The position numbers and the translations under genes were made by a program. A DNA stretch of 64,000 nucleotides. It comes from Paraescarpia echinospica. Taxonomy: Eukaryota > Annelida > Polychaeta > Sabellida > Siboglinidae. Positions 62,601 to 64,000 of the stretch are shown in pieces. The notes beneath the pieces were generated by a model. It was not told where the DNA came from. It searched no databases and was given only the letters and a program-made list of their open reading frames with translations. Numbering within the stretch: position 1 is the stretch's first letter; each line of letters opens with the position of its first letter. The DNA lies in the NCBI GenBank assembly GCA_020002185.1, contig CM034539.1, forward strand, positions 27,558,221-27,622,220, in the 5' to 3' direction.

Positions 62601-62751
62601 ATGTAAGTAAGAGATAGCTTGACGGGTGACGACGTACCCATGCTTAGGCTCAAGGAGTAGGCAACGGGAGCCTGACACCAGGCGAGACCTTGGCCAGGTG
62701 TGAACAAAACCTCCGCCGTTCCGTTTGTGTAGCCTCCGCCCACCCACGTCG
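53023..62751 (-). CDS. SLC5A7-like high-affinity choline transporter (7 of >=8 exons)
   Basis: Exons on the minus strand: 62,751-62,638, 59,922-59,767, 58,756-58,608, 57,330-57,166, 56,631-56,502, 54,860-54,627 and 53,519-53,023. All phases agree. Joined in order they cover the transporter from [13 protein letters not shown] (membrane helix 2) to the C-terminus, in the same order as animal CHT1. CHT1 is a sodium- and chloride-dependent plasma-membrane carrier that returns choline to cholinergic terminals. The N-terminal exon with helix 1 must lie beyond 64,000. The extracellular loop before PFAFKTMAM is shorter than in vertebrate CHT1, and the tail is short (ending NYTKL), so a CHT paralogue is possible. 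Confidence 0.88.
54100..54465 (+). pseudogene. LINE C-terminal fragment in an SLC5A7-like intron
   Basis: Reads [60 protein letters not shown] and DRGEWRRVV, the familiar tail of a non-LTR retrotransposon polyprotein. One in-frame stop lies before HVDRMG. It is antisense to the transporter gene. Confidence 0.78.
54627..54860 (-). CDS. SLC5A7-like exon: helix 9 and AAVMSS motif
   Basis: Reads [20 protein letters not shown], then [20 protein letters not shown] and SSMFARHVY, a highly conserved CHT block. The donor CGCGAG/GTGATG leaves phase 1 and joins the last exon if its acceptor is GTCAG at 53,520-53,524. Confidence 0.88.
54950..55160. repeat. Degenerate GAGGCTC-CCAAAAACC repeats
   Basis: About five loose copies of a ~35-45-bp unit (TTGAGGCTCCCAAAAACC). 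Confidence 0.55.
55290..55990 (+). pseudogene. LINE 3' end: RT tail and 3' UTR
   Basis: The frame at 55,325-55,530 reads [13 protein letters not shown], one stop, then [20 protein letters not shown], typical of the last residues of Jockey-superfamily ORF2. The 3' UTR ends in AATAAATAAATCAATCAATG, a simple-repeat tail. It lies in the transporter intron 54,861-56,501, antisense. Confidence 0.7.
56041..56147. repeat. 27-bp tandem repeat, ~4 copies
   Basis: GTGGAATAGTTGCTATATCA plus AAATATA repeated four times. Confidence 0.93.
56502..56631 (-). CDS. SLC5A7-like exon: helix 8
   Basis: Reads [19 protein letters not shown] and [19 protein letters not shown]; donor GACAG/GTTTG. Confidence 0.92.
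56680..56875. repeat. CA/CG-rich cryptic microsatellite
   Basis: Mixed CACA, CACG and GCAC units in the intron. Confidence 0.85.
56877..57147. mobile_element. Non-autonomous DNA element, second copy
   Basis: Starts CCAGGGGCGGTTCC and ends GGACCCCTGG. The internal TTTTTCGCTGCTGCGCCG matches the element at 26,789. It lies in the intron between transporter exons 57,166 and 56,631. Confidence 0.55.
57166..57330 (-). CDS. SLC5A7-like exon: helix 7 and FGGIPWQ
   Basis: Reads [13 protein letters not shown] and [16 protein letters not shown]; 55 codons in phase 0. A repeat element ends about 18 bp beyond its donor. Confidence 0.92.
58608..58756 (-). CDS. SLC5A7-like exon: helices 5-6
   Basis: Reads [20 protein letters not shown] and [20 protein letters not shown]; donor CTG/GTGAGTG. 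Confidence 0.92.
59017..59190 (+). mobile_element. tRNA-derived SINE, diverged
   Basis: The tRNA-like head has GCGGTAGAGTAGTG and the B-box GTTCGAATCC at ~59,084. The body CAGTTCATTCAGTTGTATAA and GTATCTGGC matches the core of the SINE at 2553. It is not a functional tRNA gene because the stems do not pair cleanly. Confidence 0.6.
59535..59632. repeat. (TG)n microsatellite
   Basis: TG/TTTG units followed by about 40 TG units. Confidence 0.96.
59767..59922 (-). CDS. SLC5A7-like exon: helices 3-4
   Basis: Reads [20 protein letters not shown] and [18 protein letters not shown] borders, phase 1 in and 1 out. Confidence 0.92.
60031..62235 (-). mobile_element. 5'-truncated copy of the CR1-like LINE
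   Basis: Near-identical to the LINE at 40.8-49.5 kb, starting within ORF2 just before KKQYRRNFH and ending at the same ATCTTGTTAAAT. ORF2 is in two frames: 62,249-60,852 (RT with [34 protein letters not shown] and FADDTKVF) and 60,855-60,163 (C-terminal part). They are split by two extra T bases near 60,880. It sits in a transporter intron in the gene's own orientation. Confidence 0.93.
62240..62520. repeat. CA/CG-rich cryptic microsatellite
   Basis: CACG, CACA, CAAC and CGCA units in the intron. Confidence 0.8.
62638..62751 (-). CDS. SLC5A7-like exon: helix 2 region
   Basis: The acceptor CACGTGACAG precedes and the donor ATGG/GTACGT follows. It reads [20 protein letters not shown] and then [18 protein letters not shown], the strongest CHT signature in the window. 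Confidence 0.92.
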
Positions 62752-62769
62752 CTGTCACGTGTCGAACAA

Positions 62770-63250
62770 AGATAACTCGCAATCAAAATACACATACACA
62801 TTTGCACGCAAAACAGGGTGGCACGTGTATAGTATCTGTATCATAAAACAGTGTGTGAGTCTCTGTTTATTTGTTCGTTTGTTCGTTTGTTTGTACGTCC
62901 TAGTATACATCTCCGTCAGTGAGCATGTTTATGGCTGAAGTTGTGTATGGGCCCCTGTGATGGCCTTGGAGGTCTACGCTTTAAAAAAGGACGTATCTGA
63001 TGGCGCAACGGCGGAAATTAATGTGTTGTCTTTGTCATCATAAAGAAAATAGTGCCACCTATTGATACGTCGCTGGATGTACGCACACATTTAGAATAGT
63101 TATCACGTTGTTGCAGTTTGAAAATGTGGGATTTCTATACGGGATAACGCGAGAAGACTACGCTTATATACGAGAAAGGAACTTGGTATCTCAGTCACAC
63201 AACATCTCCACTGTTTATTTCGTTCGTTGTCGCTCCACTCTAACAAAATA
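62770..63250. other. Intron 5' of the helix-2 exon; no exon seen
   Basis: I looked for the first choline-transporter exon (IVGGRD-like motif before TATWVGGGY) on - and did not find it here. Confidence 0.5.
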
Positions 63251-63258
63251 AGGAACAT

Positions 63259-63366
63259 AAACTGCATTATATTGGAGGCACTTCCATTTTAAGATATCGT
63301 TAACGAAATTGTTCCTTTTTCGTTACTGATATGTAAAATGGAAGTGCCACCAATACGCTGCAGTTT
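63259..63366. mobile_element. ~108-bp hairpin repeat (MITE-like)
   Basis: AAACTGCATTATATTGGAGG CACTTCCATTTTA on the left is mirrored by TAAAATGGAAGTGCCACCAA TACGCTGCAGTTT on the right, with a short AT-rich loop. Confidence 0.7.
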
Positions 63367-63544
63367 CTGGTAATTGTCTGAGTTCCTTCCGCGTATGTAA
63401 AACAGTCTTCTGGCATTATTCCAAAAGGAAGCGTATTTTCCGATACACTCTGGTTATAATTACAACAACGCTGGGGCGCATTCAACACGATTATAACTTC
63501 ATGGTAGCATTGTCTCTCACAGTGTCATTACAACATTCACCCGT

Positions 63545-64000
63545 AAAGTCTTTGCTTCATTGACACGTTGTGCTTATATTACACTCCCACTGGAAGCAAC
63601 ACAGACACCTGTTAATGTTAAGACTTCATTGACACGTTGTGCTTATATTACACTCCCGCTGGAAGTAACACAGACACCTGTTAATGTTAAGACTTCATTG
63701 ACACGTTGTGCTTATATTACACTCCCGCTGGAAGTAACACAGACACCTGTTAATGTTAAGACTTCATTGACACGTTGTGCTTATATTACACTCCCACTGG
63801 AAGTAACACAGACACTTGTTAATGTTAAGACTTCATTGACACGTTGTGCTTATATTACACTCCCGCTGGAAGTAACACAGACACCTGTTAATGTTAAGAC
63901 TTCAATGACACGTTGTGCTTATATTACACTCCCGCTGGAAATAACACAGACACCTGTTAATGTTAAGACTTCATTGACACGTTGTGCTTACATTACACTC
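63545..64000. repeat. 69-bp minisatellite, continues past window
   Basis: The unit is GTTAAGACTTCATTGACACG, TTGTGCTTATATTACACTCC and CGCTGGAAGTAACACAGACA, ending CCTGTTAAT. More than six copies with rare substitutions, period exactly 69. Confidence 0.97.

Overview
The window is nuclear DNA from an invertebrate animal, probably marine. Evidence: small exons with GT/AG borders separated by kilobase introns, metazoan solute-carrier genes, a CR1-like LINE, Ty3/gypsy elements, tRNA-derived SINEs, and many microsatellites and minisatellites. I cannot decide between an invertebrate deuterostome and a lophotrochozoan from sequence alone. True coding sequence is a small fraction of the window; most of it is intron or mobile DNA.

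Layout. 1-3.6 kb: microsatellites, a hairpin MITE-like repeat and a tRNA-derived SINE. 3,630-13,548: a ~9.9 kb DNA transposon bounded by inverted repeats that are themselves arrays of a 40-bp unit, flanked by a TA duplication. It holds a five-exon DDE integrase (rve-type) gene on + and, converging on it, a six-exon gene on - for a HECT-type ubiquitin ligase. Both carry one or two inactivating changes. 13,837-36,630: first two coding exons (22.5 kb apart) of an SLC13-type sodium/carboxylate symporter gene on +, whose start codon lies only 289 bp beyond the transposon end. 37.6-39.85 kb: a 43-bp minisatellite (~52 copies) running into a 1,000-N assembly gap; the rest of the SLC13 gene is not visible. 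40,854-49,476: a CR1-like LINE on + (ORF1 with an SGNH esterase, ORF2 with endonuclease and RT), split by a 4.5 kb Ty3/gypsy element on - (43,867-48,403) with 127-bp LTRs and AAAGT target duplication. 49.8-51.1 kb: degenerate 50-bp minisatellite; then a LINE fragment on -. 53,023-62,751: seven phase-consistent exons of an SLC5A7-like (high-affinity choline transporter) gene on -, whose first exon lies beyond the window. Its introns hold LINE tails, a MITE, a SINE and a second, 5'-truncated copy of the same CR1-like LINE. 63.5-64 kb: a 69-bp minisatellite continuing off the end.

The most interesting object is the 3.6-13.5 kb transposon: an integrase plus a HECT E3 ligase enclosed by array-type terminal inverted repeats.
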